Positions 36,923 to 45,489 of a stretch of DNA of 64,000 nucleotides are shown piece after piece. The stretch is from positions 2,270,001-2,334,000 of the forward strand of contig NZ_JAGINK010000001.1 in assembly GCF_017875955.1 (NCBI RefSeq). The letters run 5' to 3'. Under the pieces are notes generated by a model. That model saw only the letters and a program-made list of their open reading frames with translations, ran no database searches and was not told the origin of the DNA. Made by a program: the position numbers and the translations under genes. Each line of letters begins with the position of its first letter. Position 1 is the stretch's first letter. The DNA is from Pseudomonas sp. BP8 (lineage in GTDB: Bacteria > Pseudomonadota > Gammaproteobacteria > Pseudomonadales > Pseudomonadaceae).

Positions 36923-36998
36923 TGCAGTCTTCCTTCTTGTACGTTGTGCGAGGGGTGGTGGGCCCGCGTCGGGTTGTCGCACTCACCGGATAGGCTGA

Positions 36999-37008
36999 TT
37001 GTATACAA
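36999..37008. promoter_or_regulatory. TTGTATACAA operator-like palindrome (puuE)
   Basis: Perfect 10-bp palindrome 77 bp upstream of puuE, one of a pair in this divergent region. Confidence 0.6.
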
Positions 37009-37082
37009 CTTCTGAAATCTTTTGTAAGCCTGTTTTTCCGCATTTCTGCCCTTTTGTCGCTTGAGAATGCTTTGCAAGAAAC

Positions 37083-37098
37083 TTGCCTGAATGGTCAG
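37083..37098. promoter_or_regulatory. RutR-like box
   Basis: TTGCCTGAATGGTCAG matches 10 of the 14 defined RutR consensus bases. It lies midway in the puuE-uraH divergent region and overlaps a second inverted element GGTCAGCTAATGACC (37093-37107). Confidence 0.4.
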
Positions 37099-37193
37099 CT
37101 AATGACCTTGGCCTGCGCATACAACCCATATCCGGCCTCACATAGCAGGTTTTCGCAGGCGTGAGAGGCGGTGGTGCGGAAGGGTCTAAAAAA

Positions 37194-37203
37194 TTGTGTA
37201 CAA
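37194..37203. promoter_or_regulatory. TTGTGTACAA operator-like site (uraH)
   Basis: Copy with one base changed, 108 bp upstream of uraH, paired with the perfect copy near puuE. Confidence 0.55.
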
Positions 37204-37310
37204 TCTATTGAGAAAGTGTCTTAATGAACTCATTCCCGCACACGGCAGGCCCTCTTAGGGTGCTTGCTGGGTATTTTCTGCCCACGAACTGAACAAGAGG
37301 CGACACGCAA

Positions 37311-37664
37311 ATGGGACGTTTGACCACTCACGTACTGGACGCTGCGCATGGCTGCCCAGGCAGCTCGATCAAGGTCGAGCTGTACCGTGTCGAAGGCCAG
37401 CAGCTGGAATTGGTAAACACCGCGCTGACCAATAGCGATGGCCGCGTCGATGCGCCGTTGCTGCAGGGTGATGATTACCGTACCGGCGTCTACCAGTTGC
37501 AGTTCAGCGCCGGGGATTACTATCGGGCTCGGGGCGTTGCTTTGCCAGAAGCGGCGTTCCTGGATGTTGTGGTGCTGCGCTTTGGGGTCGACGAGAAGCA
37601 GGAGCACTACCATGTGCCGTTGCTGATCTCGCCTTACAGCTACTCGACCTATCGTGGAAGCTAG
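37311..37664 (+). CDS. uraH: 5-hydroxyisourate hydrolase (transthyretin-like)
   Basis: The product is 117 residues and hydrolyses 5-hydroxyisourate, the product of PuuD, to OHCU for UraD. Family marks are LTTHVLDAAHGCPG at the N-terminus (H7), NSDGRVDAPLL in the middle and the C-terminal YRGS tetrapeptide. It is cytoplasmic, as no signal is seen. It is divergent from puuE and ends 33 bp before an intrinsic terminator. Confidence 0.95.
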   Translation: MGRLTTHVLDAAHGCPGSSIKVELYRVEGQQLELVNTALTNSDGRVDAPLLQGDDYRTGVYQLQFSAGDYYRARGVALPEAAFLDVVVLRFGVDEKQEHYHVPLLISPYSYSTYRGS

Positions 37665-37696
37665 TTGGTCGCTAGAAGAATCTTCGTAGGTCCTTG

Positions 37697-37725
37697 GCCC
37701 GCTCTCACACTGGCGGGCTTTTTTT
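37697..37725 (+). terminator. Intrinsic terminator of uraH
   Basis: Stem GCCCGC (37697-37702) and GCGGGC (37713-37718), followed by seven T residues. Confidence 0.85.
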
Positions 37726-37831
37726 CGTCTGGACTTTTTGCCAGGGGGGGTTGGGGTTGGGTTGGGTTGGGGGCTTATCCATTTGATGTGGTGGTGCTAC
37801 CGGCCCCTTCCGCCCTTACGGCGGGTCACTT

Positions 37832-39662
37832 GTGCGCCCGGCATGGGCGCCATCCTGGAGGTGCAAGTCCTCCCGCGAGCTGGCCACAGCGAGCGAAGCG
37901 AAGCGCAACTGCAGAAGGGCGACCGACTGTGGGGAGGAAGCGTGGAGCATAAACCTTGAGCCGAGGTACACGAATCGCATCTGAGGCGTATTCGGTCAGG
38001 GCGAGCAGCCAAGTGCCTGCGAAGCTCTTGTGGCCTAAAGGCCGGATACGTAAATGCGGCGGTTGTGAGGTGAAGGATGGCGTTCTTACCCGGGGAGATC
38101 TCGCCTTGTGTCCGAAAGGACGACGGTGTGAGCTGGAGCGAGAAGTCAGCAGAGGTCGTAGTAGCTGTTTAACAGCGAAGGGCCGAACGAGAAGGAAAGT
38201 GGTTTGACATGAAGATACAGCCGGCCGTGCAACAGATGCCTGGTAACTCGGGGCGGGAGTCGACGAAGAGGGGTGAATCCCTGGCGCGCGGCTCCAGCGT
38301 TGAAGCTGGCTGTCCGCGACATGATCCAAACCCCACAGATGGAGGGCTGCTGCAAGCAGCCCTAACCAGAGAAAATCTATTGCTTGCACTCAAGCGGGTG
38401 CGTTCGAACAAAGGTGTTGCAGGTGTAGACGGTCTCACGATCGACGAAACCGTAGAGCACCTGAAAACGGCGTGGCCGCTGATCCGTCGGCAACTGCTGG
38501 CGGGTGAATACCGGCCAGCGCCGGTGCGTAGGGTATTGATCCCAAAGCCGGGCGGTGGCGAGCGTAAGCTCGGTATACCGACGGTCACGGACAGGGTCAT
38601 CCAGCAGGCGCTGCTGCAGGTTCTCCAGCCTTTGCTGGATCCTGGTTTCAGTGAGCACAGCTATGGTTTTCGCCCCGGTCGCAACGCGCACCAAGCTGTT
38701 TTGGCCGCGCAGCAACACATCCATTCGGGGTGTGGAATCGTGGTGGACGTGGATCTTGAGCAGTTTTTCGACTGCGTCCAGCATGACTTGCTGATCGCCC
38801 GGCTGAGCAGGACGGTGACTGATCGTGGCGTACTGCGCCTGATTCGTGCCTACCTGAACTGCGGGACATTGATCGGCCAGGACATAGTGGTGGACCGACA
38901 GGGGACGCCGCAAGGCGGTCCGCTTTCACCCCTGTTGGCGAACGTGGTGCTGGATGAGGTGGACAAGGAGCTGGAGCGACGGGGTCATCGCTTCGTCAGG
39001 TATGCGGATGATGCCAACGTTTACGTTCGAAGCCCCAAAGCCGGCTTGCGGGTGATGGCACTGCTCCGACGCCTTTACGGTCGTCTTGGGCTGCGGGTGA
39101 ACGAAGGCAAAAGCGCGGTTGGCAGTGCGTTTGGTCGAAAGTTTCTGGGGTACGGCTTCTGGCTGTCAGCGCAAGGCAAGATCAGACGCTGGGCAACAAC
39201 CAAGGCGTTACAGACCTTCAAACAACGGATCCGGGGGTTGACCAAACGTAATGGTGGTCGAAGTCTGGAGCAGGTGATTGAGGGGTTGAGACCTTACCTA
39301 CTGGGCTGGAAAGCGTACTTCTGCTTGTCGCAAACCACCGCGATGTGGAGGCGTTTGGACGGGTGGATACGACGAAGGCTCAGGGCGATCCAGCTCAAGC
39401 AATGGAGAACCGGCAGAACGATCTATCGTGAAGTGCGCAAGATGGGCGCCAGCCCCAAGTTGGCTGCACAGACTGCGGCGCAGAGCCATAGGGTATGGCA
39501 TAACAGTGCCGGCCTGATTCATGGCGTACTGACGGTTGCCTGGTTTGACCGGATGGGGTTACCCCGCCTGATCTGATCTGGAGTTCTCGAACCGCCCGGT
39601 GCGGACCCGCATGCCGGGTGGTGTGGCAGGGGCGCGGCTAGAGGGCTGCCCCCTATGCCGAT
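37832..39662 (+). mobile_element. Group II intron, bacterial class C type (1831 bp)
   Basis: The element begins GTGCGCCCGG, the standard 5' end of bacterial group II introns, and ends with a domain V/VI-like stretch (from about 39588, AACCGCCCGGTGCGG to CCCTATGCCGAT). It carries one maturase gene in domain IV. The ends are fixed by comparison with the uninterrupted repeat at 40436-40544. There the T-run is seven bases, equal to the two bases left and five bases right of the intron. Insertion just after a terminator-like hairpin is typical of class C introns. It looks complete and possibly mobile. Confidence 0.9.
38209..39576 (+). CDS. ltrA: Group II intron reverse transcriptase/maturase
   Basis: The product is 455 residues and both splices and copies its own intron. 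Reverse transcriptase blocks are visible: IPKPGGGERKLGIPTVTDRV (RT1/2), SYGFRPGRNAHQAV, QGTPQGGPLSPLLANVVLDE (RT4) and the catalytic YADD at residues 265-268. The GIIM maturase domain follows (around residues 335-455). No HNH endonuclease domain is present, as expected for class C. The ATG at 38209 follows AAGGAAAG. The frame is intact. Confidence 0.95.
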   Translation: MKIQPAVQQMPGNSGRESTKRGESLARGSSVEAGCPRHDPNPTDGGLLQAALTRENLLLALKRVRSNKGVAGVDGLTIDETVEHLKTAWPLIRRQLLAGEYRPAPVRRVLIPKPGGGERKLGIPTVTDRVIQQALLQVLQPLLDPGFSEHSYGFRPGRNAHQAVLAAQQHIHSGCGIVVDVDLEQFFDCVQHDLLIARLSRTVTDRGVLRLIRAYLNCGTLIGQDIVVDRQGTPQGGPLSPLLANVVLDEVDKELERRGHRFVRYADDANVYVRSPKAGLRVMALLRRLYGRLGLRVNEGKSAVGSAFGRKFLGYGFWLSAQGKIRRWATTKALQTFKQRIRGLTKRNGGRSLEQVIEGLRPYLLGWKAYFCLSQTTAMWRRLDGWIRRRLRAIQLKQWRTGRTIYREVRKMGASPKLAAQTAAQSHRVWHNSAGLIHGVLTVAWFDRMGLPRLI

Positions 39663-40027
39663 TTTTTCTTGGAAAAAAGTAACCAAAAACCGCTTGCTCC
39701 TGCATCCGGCCCTTCGCTGCGCTACGGGTTCCCTCGCTCCGGTCTTGCTCCGGGAGGACCGCGCTGTACGGCCCATCCTGGGCCTCAGCGCTTTCCGGCC
39801 ATCCATGGCCTCCACCTCCCTGCGCAAGACCTGCGCTCGGCCTCCTGAAGTCGCTGTAGATCAAGAGCAAGATCAAGATCAAGATCAACAGCTAGGGCAA
39901 CGGCTGGCGAATCGCTGCGCTCTCGCTTTGTTTATTTACCAGCGGAATTGTGGTGTGGCTGGCAGGGCTCCGCCCTGCGATTTGCATCGGCAGTCCCGGC
40001 CTCTTCGCGGGACAAGCCCGCTCCTAC

Positions 40028-40420
40028 AGGGGTTGCGCCGAATTCAAAATTTGCGCTGTACCTGTAGGAGCGGGCTTGTCCCGCGAAGAGGCCCGAATAT
40101 CCACCACACCTGCCACTATCGAAGACAACGCCAGCCCAGACGCCACCCGTAACAGGGGTTGCGCCGAATTCAAAATTTGCGCAATACCTGTAGGGGCGGC
40201 GGTGCGGCGATCCGACTTGCCCCGCGAAGAGGCCCGAATATCCACCACACCTGCCACTATCGAAGACAACGCCAGTCCAGACGCCACCCGTAACAGGGGT
40301 TGCGCCGAATTCAAAATTTGCGCAATACCTGTAGGAGCGGGCTTGTCCCGCGAAGAGGCCCGAATATCCACCACCGCAGCCACTGTCGAAGACAACGCCA
40401 GCCCAGACGCCACCCGTAAC
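40028..40420. repeat. Tandem array of three REP-bearing units (126, 141 and 126 bp)
   Basis: Units 40028-40153, 40154-40294 and 40295-40420 are nearly identical. Each starts AGGGGTTGCGCCGAATTC, carries one REP core in the middle and ends GACGCCACCCGTAAC. The second unit has 15 extra bases inside its REP (GGCGGTGCGGCGATCCGA region). A further REP core at 40005-40027 precedes the array. Confidence 0.92.
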
Positions 40421-40435
40421 TTCGCGACGTCAGGA

Positions 40436-40544
40436 GGCCGGATGCAGGAGCAGGCGGTTTTTGGTTACTTTTTCCAAGAAAAAAAGTGACCCGCCGTAAG
40501 GGCGGAAGGGGCCAGTGGCGCGACCACATCAAACGGATAAGCCC
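40436..40544. repeat. Uninterrupted inverse copy of the intron target element
   Basis: Reverse complement of the element split by the group II intron. It contains AAAAAAAGTGAC and the hairpin CCGCCGTAAGGGCGG, giving the empty target site for comparison. Confidence 0.85.
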
Positions 40545-40584
40545 ACAATCCTCACCGCACACCCCCAAAGCCCAGCCCAAAAGA

Positions 40585-40604
40585 AAGGGCGCCGAAGCGC
40601 CCTT
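40585..40604 (-). terminator. Intrinsic terminator of the purine permease gene
   Basis: On the minus strand AAGGGCGC-TTCG-GCGCCCTT is followed by TCTTTT, 18 bp beyond the stop codon. Confidence 0.85.
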
Positions 40605-40621
40605 GGTTATCGCAGCGGAGG

Positions 40622-41971
40622 TTAAAGGAACACGAACTTGGCAATGAATATCGCGCACAGTACCCACAAACTGGCCGAGATTTCCTTGTACTTGCCCGTC
40701 CCCGCCTTGAGCACCACATAGCTGATAAAGCCCAGCGCAATGCCGTCCGCTACAGAGAAGGTCAACGGCATCATGATCACCGTGACGATCGCCGGAATGC
40801 TGTCAGTCGCTTCGTCCCAGTTGATATGGGCCATGCTGCCCATCATCAGCATCGCCACATAAATCAGCGCGCCAGCAGTCGCATAGGCGGGGATCATCCC
40901 CGCCAGCGGGGCGAAGAACATCGCCGCGACGAACAGGATGCCAACCACCACGGCAGTCAGCCCGGTACGGCCACCCGCCGCAACACCTGCCGCGCTCTCG
41001 ACGTAGCTGGTCACCGGCGGTACACCCACCGCTGCACCAAACACACTCGATGCACTGTCGGCCTTCAAGGCCCGTGACAGGTTTTCGATCTTGCCATCCG
41101 GCCCCACCAGGTTGGCTCGCTGGGCAACGCCCATCAAGGTTCCGGCAGTGTCGAACATGTGCACGAAGAGAAACGCCAGGACCACGCTGATCATGCTGAT
41201 GTTGAACACGCCGGCGACATCCATGGCCATCCAGGTCGGCGCCAGGCTCGGCGGCATCGACACCACCCCGCCAAATTTGACCAGGCCCAGTCCCCAGCCG
41301 GCCAGGGTGACGCCGACGATGCTGATCAGAATCGCGCCGAATACCCGTTTGTAGCTGAGGATGGCGATCATCAGGAAGCACACCGCCGCCAGCAGCGGGC
41401 CAGGTTCATGCAGCGAGCCCAGCTTGATCAGCGTGGCCGGGCTGTCGACGATGATGCCTGCGGTCTTCAGGCCGATCAGTCCGAGAAACAATCCGACGCC
41501 AGCCCCCATTGCATGGCGCAGGCTCAACGGGATGCTGTTGAGCAACCACTCGCGCACCTTCGACAAGGTCAGGAACATGAACAGCACCCCGGAAACGAAC
41601 ACCGCACCCAGCGCGGCCTCCCAGGTGTAGCCCATGGTGCCGACCACGGTGTAGGTAAAGAAGGCGTTGAGGCCCATCCCCGGTGCCAGGCCGACCGGCC
41701 AGTTGGCGTAGAGGCCCATCAACAGGCAACCGAGTGCCGCCGAGATGCAGGTGGCGACGAATGCCGCGCCGTGATCGATACCCGCATCAGCCATGATGTT
41801 GGGGTTGACGAAGATGATGTAGGCCATGGTGATGAAGGTGGTCACCCCGGCGATCATTTCCGTCCTGACGGTGGTGCCGTGGTGCTTGAGTTTGAAAATC
41901 CGCTCCAGCCAGCTCCTTTCGGGCGGCGGGGCGAGATCCAGCGTAGGGGCTTCGGATTTGCGGCTTTCCAC
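40622..41971 (-). CDS. AzgA-type NCS2 purine (adenine/guanine/hypoxanthine) permease
   Basis: The product is 449 residues from a GTG at 41971 and belongs to the AzgA/GhxP branch of NCS2 transporters. Typical stretches are GVTTFITMAYIIFVNPNIM, APGMGLNAFFTYTVVG and HMFDTAGTLMGVAQRANLV. GAGGAG lies nine bases upstream of the GTG. An ATG 54 bp earlier would add 18 residues but has a weaker, more distant site. It is divergent from a GntR gene and shares purine-cluster operator motifs, so guanine or hypoxanthine uptake for GuaD/XdhAB is likely. Confidence 0.9.
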   Translation of the reverse strand: MESRKSEAPTLDLAPPPERSWLERIFKLKHHGTTVRTEMIAGVTTFITMAYIIFVNPNIMADAGIDHGAAFVATCISAALGCLLMGLYANWPVGLAPGMGLNAFFTYTVVGTMGYTWEAALGAVFVSGVLFMFLTLSKVREWLLNSIPLSLRHAMGAGVGLFLGLIGLKTAGIIVDSPATLIKLGSLHEPGPLLAAVCFLMIAILSYKRVFGAILISIVGVTLAGWGLGLVKFGGVVSMPPSLAPTWMAMDVAGVFNISMISVVLAFLFVHMFDTAGTLMGVAQRANLVGPDGKIENLSRALKADSASSVFGAAVGVPPVTSYVESAAGVAAGGRTGLTAVVVGILFVAAMFFAPLAGMIPAYATAGALIYVAMLMMGSMAHINWDEATDSIPAIVTVIMMPLTFSVADGIALGFISYVVLKAGTGKYKEISASLWVLCAIFIAKFVFL

Positions 41972-42071
41972 AGCGGGGTACTCCTCAAGTATTTCTTGTT
42001 GTTCGGAGCCAGTGACCTGCGCCATGCACTTGGTGACTCCGCGAGGGGGTGGCAGACGCCTGACCGTTTTG

Positions 42072-42087
42072 TTGACTTATGGGTCAG
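42072..42087. promoter_or_regulatory. RutR-like box
   Basis: TTGACTTATGGGTCAG lies 101 bp upstream of the purine permease start and matches 10 of the 14 defined RutR consensus bases. Confidence 0.45.
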
Positions 42088-42111
42088 GAAGTCGCTCGCT
42101 GGATTATCCTT

Positions 42112-42121
42112 TTGTGTACAA
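42112..42121. promoter_or_regulatory. TTGTGTACAA operator-like site (permease side)
   Basis: Lies 140 bp upstream of the purine permease start, within the divergent region shared with the GntR gene. Confidence 0.55.
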
Positions 42122-42210
42122 AGAATGCAAATAATGTTTTATCTTTTGTTCGCACAATCCTTCGCAGTGTGGCTATATGGCGAAAAGGCCACCTGCAGAA
42201 ACGGGTCAGC

Positions 42211-42220
42211 CTGTGTACAA
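42211..42220. promoter_or_regulatory. CTGTGTACAA operator-like site (GntR side)
   Basis: Lies 106 bp upstream of the GntR gene and may mediate its self-control. It differs from the perfect motif at two positions. Confidence 0.5.
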
Positions 42221-42325
42221 TGGACGCATACCTTTCCCCTTATTTATCAACCAGGGCTTGCCATCCACCCTCTGACAGGTATTACAGTCAAGGTCCGACT
42301 GGCGGATTCCCGTGCTCGAGTGCCC

Positions 42326-43084
42326 ATGAACGAACAGCTGCAACCTCTCAAGAAACCTGTGCGCGTTGGCAAGGCCGGCCGCAGCGGTACCCAGGACGAC
42401 ATCGTCTACGCGCATATTTTCGAGGCGATCCTTGAGCAGCGCCTGGCGCCTGGCACCAAGTTGAGCGAGGAAGCGTTGGGCGAGATCTTCGGCGTCAGCC
42501 GCACCATCATTCGCCGTGCGCTGTCGCGCCTGGCCCATGAAAGCGTGGTGCTGTTGCGGCCTAACCGCGGCGCTGTGGTCGCCAGCCCAACGGTTGAAGA
42601 AGCGCGCCAGGTGTTCTTCTCGCGGCGCATGGTCGAACGGGCCATCACTGAATTGGCGGTGCAGCATGCAACCGTCGAGCAACTCAACGAGCTGCGGCAT
42701 ATGGTCCGCGAGGAGCGCGACAGCTTCTCCCGTGGCGATCGTGGCGCGGGGATCCGCTTGTCCGGCGAGTTTCATCTGAAGCTGGCCGAGGCGGCGGGCA
42801 ATGCACCGCTGGTGAGCTTCCAGCGCAGCCTGGTGTCGCAGACCTCACTGATCATCGCCCAGTACGAGAGCGGCAACCGCTCGCATTGCTCGTACGATGA
42901 ACACATGCAACTGATCGACGCCATCGAGGCGCGCGATGCCGCGCAGGCGGTGAGCCTGATGATGCATCACATGGACCATATCGACAGCAAGTTGAACCTG
43001 GACGAAGAGAGTGCTTCGGATGATCTGCATGCGGTGTTTTCGCACTTGCTGCAGACCAAGAAGCGCGCACCGGCCAAGGGTTGA
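42326..43084 (+). CDS. GntR family regulator (FadR/FCD type), probable purine-catabolism regulator
   Basis: The product is 252 residues. The N-terminal winged helix (LSEEALGEIFGVSRTIIRRA, residues about 47-66) is followed by a helical FCD effector domain with metal-site histidines in the second half (FHLKLAEAAGN and MMHHMDHID). It is divergent from the purine permease. The TTGTRTACAA pairs found in four purine-related regions fit a FadR-subfamily operator, and this is the best-placed gene to bind them. Longer in-frame starts lie antisense to the permease and are rejected. Confidence 0.88.
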   Translation: MNEQLQPLKKPVRVGKAGRSGTQDDIVYAHIFEAILEQRLAPGTKLSEEALGEIFGVSRTIIRRALSRLAHESVVLLRPNRGAVVASPTVEEARQVFFSRRMVERAITELAVQHATVEQLNELRHMVREERDSFSRGDRGAGIRLSGEFHLKLAEAAGNAPLVSFQRSLVSQTSLIIAQYESGNRSHCSYDEHMQLIDAIEARDAAQAVSLMMHHMDHIDSKLNLDEESASDDLHAVFSHLLQTKKRAPAKG

Positions 43085-43116
43085 TCGTCTTCCTCGGGTG
43101 ACTGTGTGGTGAGGCT

Positions 43117-43207
43117 TCGGGCCTCTTCGCGGGGCAAGCCCGCTCCTACAGGATCGGTGAACGCCGCCGAACCTGTAGGAGCGGGCTTGCCCCGCGAAGG
43201 GGCCCGA
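43117..43207. repeat. REP inverted pair
   Basis: Inverted REP cores lie between the convergent GntR and guanine deaminase genes, with GGGCCTCTTCGCGGGGCAAG on the left and its near-inverse on the right. Confidence 0.85.
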
Positions 43208-43303
43208 GCTGTCACTGCAAATGCCGGCACCCTGCAACGCCACTGGCCATTGGCCCGGGGCGGCGATCGGCGGCGCAGAGTACCGGGGCCTGGCGCGCGA
43301 AGC

Positions 43304-44608
43304 TTAGCGCTGGTGCACGCAGCGTCCGGCGGCGTAGGTTTCGCGCACGGTGCGGTCATCGCCGAGGGTGGTCAACACGAACAGGGTTTCTTCGATGCTG
43401 TTGGACTGCTGGATACGGTAGTCCAGGAGTGGCGTGGCCTTGTAGTCGAGCACCACGAAGTCGGCGTCGTTGCCCGGTTGCAGGCTGCCGATGCGGTCGT
43501 CCAAGCGCAGCGCTCGGGCGCCACCTAAAGTCGCCAGGTACAGCGATTTGTACGGGTGCAGGCGTGCGCCCTGCATCTGCATGACCTTGTACGCCTCATT
43601 TAAGGTGTTGAGCAGCGAGAAACTGGTGCCGGCGCCGACGTCGGTACCCAGGCCAACATTGACCTTGAATTTTTCCGCCTGCGGCAGGTTGAACAGGCCG
43701 CTGCCGAGGAACAGGTTGGAGGTCGGGCAGAAGGCAACCGCCGAGCCGGTTTCGGCCAGGCGCTGGCATTCGTCGTCGCACAGGTGCACGCCGTGGGCGA
43801 ACACCGAGCGCTCACCGAGCAGCTCGAAATGGTCATAGACGTCCAGGTAGCCCTTCTGCTCGGGGAACAGCGCCTTGACCCAGTCGATCTCCTTGAGGTT
43901 CTCCGACAGGTGGGTGTGCAGGTACACGCCTGGATGCTCCTTGAGCAGCTGCCCCGCCAGGGCCAATTGCTCGGGGGTGCTGGTCGGCGCGAAGCGTGGG
44001 GTTACTGCGTAGTGCAGGCGGCCCTTGCCATGCCAGCGCTGGATCAGCGCCTTGCTCTCGCTGTAGGACGATTCGGCGGTGTCGGTCAGGTAGTCAGGTG
44101 CATTGCGGTCCATCATCACCTTGCCGGCGATCAGGCGCAGGTCAAGACGCTCGGCTTCTTCGAACAGGGCATTGACCGACTCAGGGTGCACGCTGCCGAA
44201 CACCAGTGCGGTGGTGGTGCCGTTGCGCAGCAGTTCCTGCAGGAAGATCTTCGCGACCTTGTCGGCATGGTCCTTGTCGGCGAACTGTTTTTCGCACGGG
44301 AAGGTGTAGGTGTTCAGCCAGTCCAGCAATTGCTCGCCGTAGGAGCCGATCATGCCGGTCTGCGGGAAGTGGATATGGGTGTCGATGAAACCCGGGGTGA
44401 TCAGGCTGTCCTGGTAGTGCACCACTTCGATATCGGCATCGAGGGTGGGCAACAGGTCGCTGGCATGGCCGAGCGCGCTGATGCGGCCGTTGTCGACCAC
44501 CAGCAGGCCGTCTTCGTAATAGGCATGCGACGCTTCCAGGCCGACCTCGGCAGGGTCGGCGACGCTGTGCAGGATGGCGGAACGGTAGGCTTTGCGGGTT
44601 GTGCTCAT
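43304..44608 (-). CDS. guaD: Guanine deaminase
   Basis: The product is 434 residues of the amidohydrolase superfamily and converts guanine to xanthine and ammonia. The zinc motif PGFIDTHIHFPQ is at about residues 76-87. HTHLSEN and the later AHGVHLCDDE supply the other histidine ligands, and VGLGTDVGAG supplies the aspartate. The start is the ATG at 44608, 10 bp after xdhC. It is the last gene of the xdhABC-guaD run. Confidence 0.95.
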   Translation of the reverse strand: MSTTRKAYRSAILHSVADPAEVGLEASHAYYEDGLLVVDNGRISALGHASDLLPTLDADIEVVHYQDSLITPGFIDTHIHFPQTGMIGSYGEQLLDWLNTYTFPCEKQFADKDHADKVAKIFLQELLRNGTTTALVFGSVHPESVNALFEEAERLDLRLIAGKVMMDRNAPDYLTDTAESSYSESKALIQRWHGKGRLHYAVTPRFAPTSTPEQLALAGQLLKEHPGVYLHTHLSENLKEIDWVKALFPEQKGYLDVYDHFELLGERSVFAHGVHLCDDECQRLAETGSAVAFCPTSNLFLGSGLFNLPQAEKFKVNVGLGTDVGAGTSFSLLNTLNEAYKVMQMQGARLHPYKSLYLATLGGARALRLDDRIGSLQPGNDADFVVLDYKATPLLDYRIQQSNSIEETLFVLTTLGDDRTVRETYAAGRCVHQR

Positions 44609-44618
44609 ATAACGCTCG

Positions 44619-45464
44619 TCAGATGGCTTGGCTGCGCCGGGAAGGCGGCAGCAGTTGGGCGATAGGGCCGGCGTTGACGGCAGCATCGTGCTGGCCGAAG
44701 CAGGCGTTGTAGGTGGCAATGATCTCGGCGGCAATCGACACGGCGATCTCGATCGGCAGTTTGCCCTTGACCTCGGCGAGGCCCATTGGGCAGCGCATGC
44801 GCGCCAGCAGGGCATCGTCGTAGCCGCGCTCGCGCAAGCGGTGCTCGAACTTGACCCGCTTGGTCTTCGAGCCGATCAGGCCGAACCAGGTGAAATCATT
44901 GCGCTTGAGGATGGCCGCGGTCAGCTCCAGATCGAGCTGGTGGTTGTGGGTCATGACGATGCAGTAGCTGCCTGGCGGCAGGTCAGCGACTTCGTCAACC
45001 GGCTCCTCGCTGATGATTCGGCTGACCCCGGCGGGGATCAGCTCGGGAAACTCCTGCTCGCGTGAGTCGATCCAGCGCACTCGGCAGGGCAGGGCGGCGA
45101 GCAAGGGTACCAGAGCCCGGCCGACATGGCCCGCGCCGAACACGGCGATCTGCGCCTGCACCGCGGCCATCGGTTCGAACAACAGCACGGTGACGCCGCC
45201 GCAGCATTGGCCAAGGCTGGCGCCGAGGCTGAAACGCTCCAGGTGGGGCGTGCTGCGTTGCTCCTCGAGCATCTGCCGGGCGATGTGCAAGGCTTTGTAT
45301 TCCAGGTGGCCGCCGCCGATGGTGTCGAACAGCTGGCGGGCGCTGACGACCATCTTCGAGCCGGCGTTGCGCGGGGTCGAGCCGCGTTCCTCGATGATGG
45401 TGACCAGCACGCAGGGTTCGCCGCGAGCTTGCAGGTCGGCGAGGGCGTTGATCCATTGGTGCAT
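44619..45464 (-). CDS. xdhC: Xanthine dehydrogenase accessory protein XdhC
   Basis: The product is 281 residues. XdhC binds molybdenum cofactor, helps sulfurate it and inserts it into XdhB. It has the N-terminal LVTIIEERGSTPRNAGSKMV, the GGHLEYKALHIARQML region, the Rossmann-like IAVFGAGHVGRALVPLLAAL and IGSKTKRVKFEHRL. It lies 74 bp after xdhB, with a palindrome between, and 10 bp before guaD. Confidence 0.94.
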   Translation of the reverse strand: MHQWINALADLQARGEPCVLVTIIEERGSTPRNAGSKMVVSARQLFDTIGGGHLEYKALHIARQMLEEQRSTPHLERFSLGASLGQCCGGVTVLLFEPMAAVQAQIAVFGAGHVGRALVPLLAALPCRVRWIDSREQEFPELIPAGVSRIISEEPVDEVADLPPGSYCIVMTHNHQLDLELTAAILKRNDFTWFGLIGSKTKRVKFEHRLRERGYDDALLARMRCPMGLAEVKGKLPIEIAVSIAAEIIATYNACFGQHDAAVNAGPIAQLLPPSRRSQAI

Positions 45465-45489
45465 GATCCTGAACCTCTCTGAAGATCTA

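Larger units (their letters stand above)
37771..39711. repeat. Pseudomonas intergenic repeat element, interrupted by the group II intron
   Basis: Left part 37771-37831 and right part 39663-39711 together match, in inverse orientation, the uninterrupted element at 40436-40544. The element contains the hairpin CCGCC-CTTAC-GGCGG followed by TCAC and a T-run, which looks like an intrinsic terminator. Confidence 0.85.
39663..40621. other. Gene-free repeat-rich region
   Basis: No gene is supported in this 959-bp stretch. It holds the right half of the intron target element, a short GATCAA repeat around 39860-39890, a three-unit tandem REP array, the inverted uninterrupted copy of the target element, and the azgA terminator. 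Open frames here translate repeats only. Confidence 0.8.
41972..42325. other. Divergent control region between the purine permease and GntR genes
   Basis: No gene is seen. It holds one RutR-like box (42072-42087) and two TTGTGTACAA-type sites (42112-42121 and 42211-42220). Confidence 0.7.

Noticed and set aside
36923..36982. Longer allantoinase start giving 20 extra residues
   Set aside because: The GTG at 36922 has a good ribosome site at correct spacing, and the extra residues are arginine- and proline-rich and unlike PuuE proteins.
39950..40489. Open frames on both strands with three-fold repeated peptides
   Set aside because: The repeats in the peptide come only from the tandem REP-bearing DNA units, and there is no ribosome site or family match.
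41159..42325. N-terminal extension of the GntR gene (about 390 codons)
   Set aside because: It runs antisense to the purine permease, and the 252-residue product from 42326 is a complete GntR-FCD protein.
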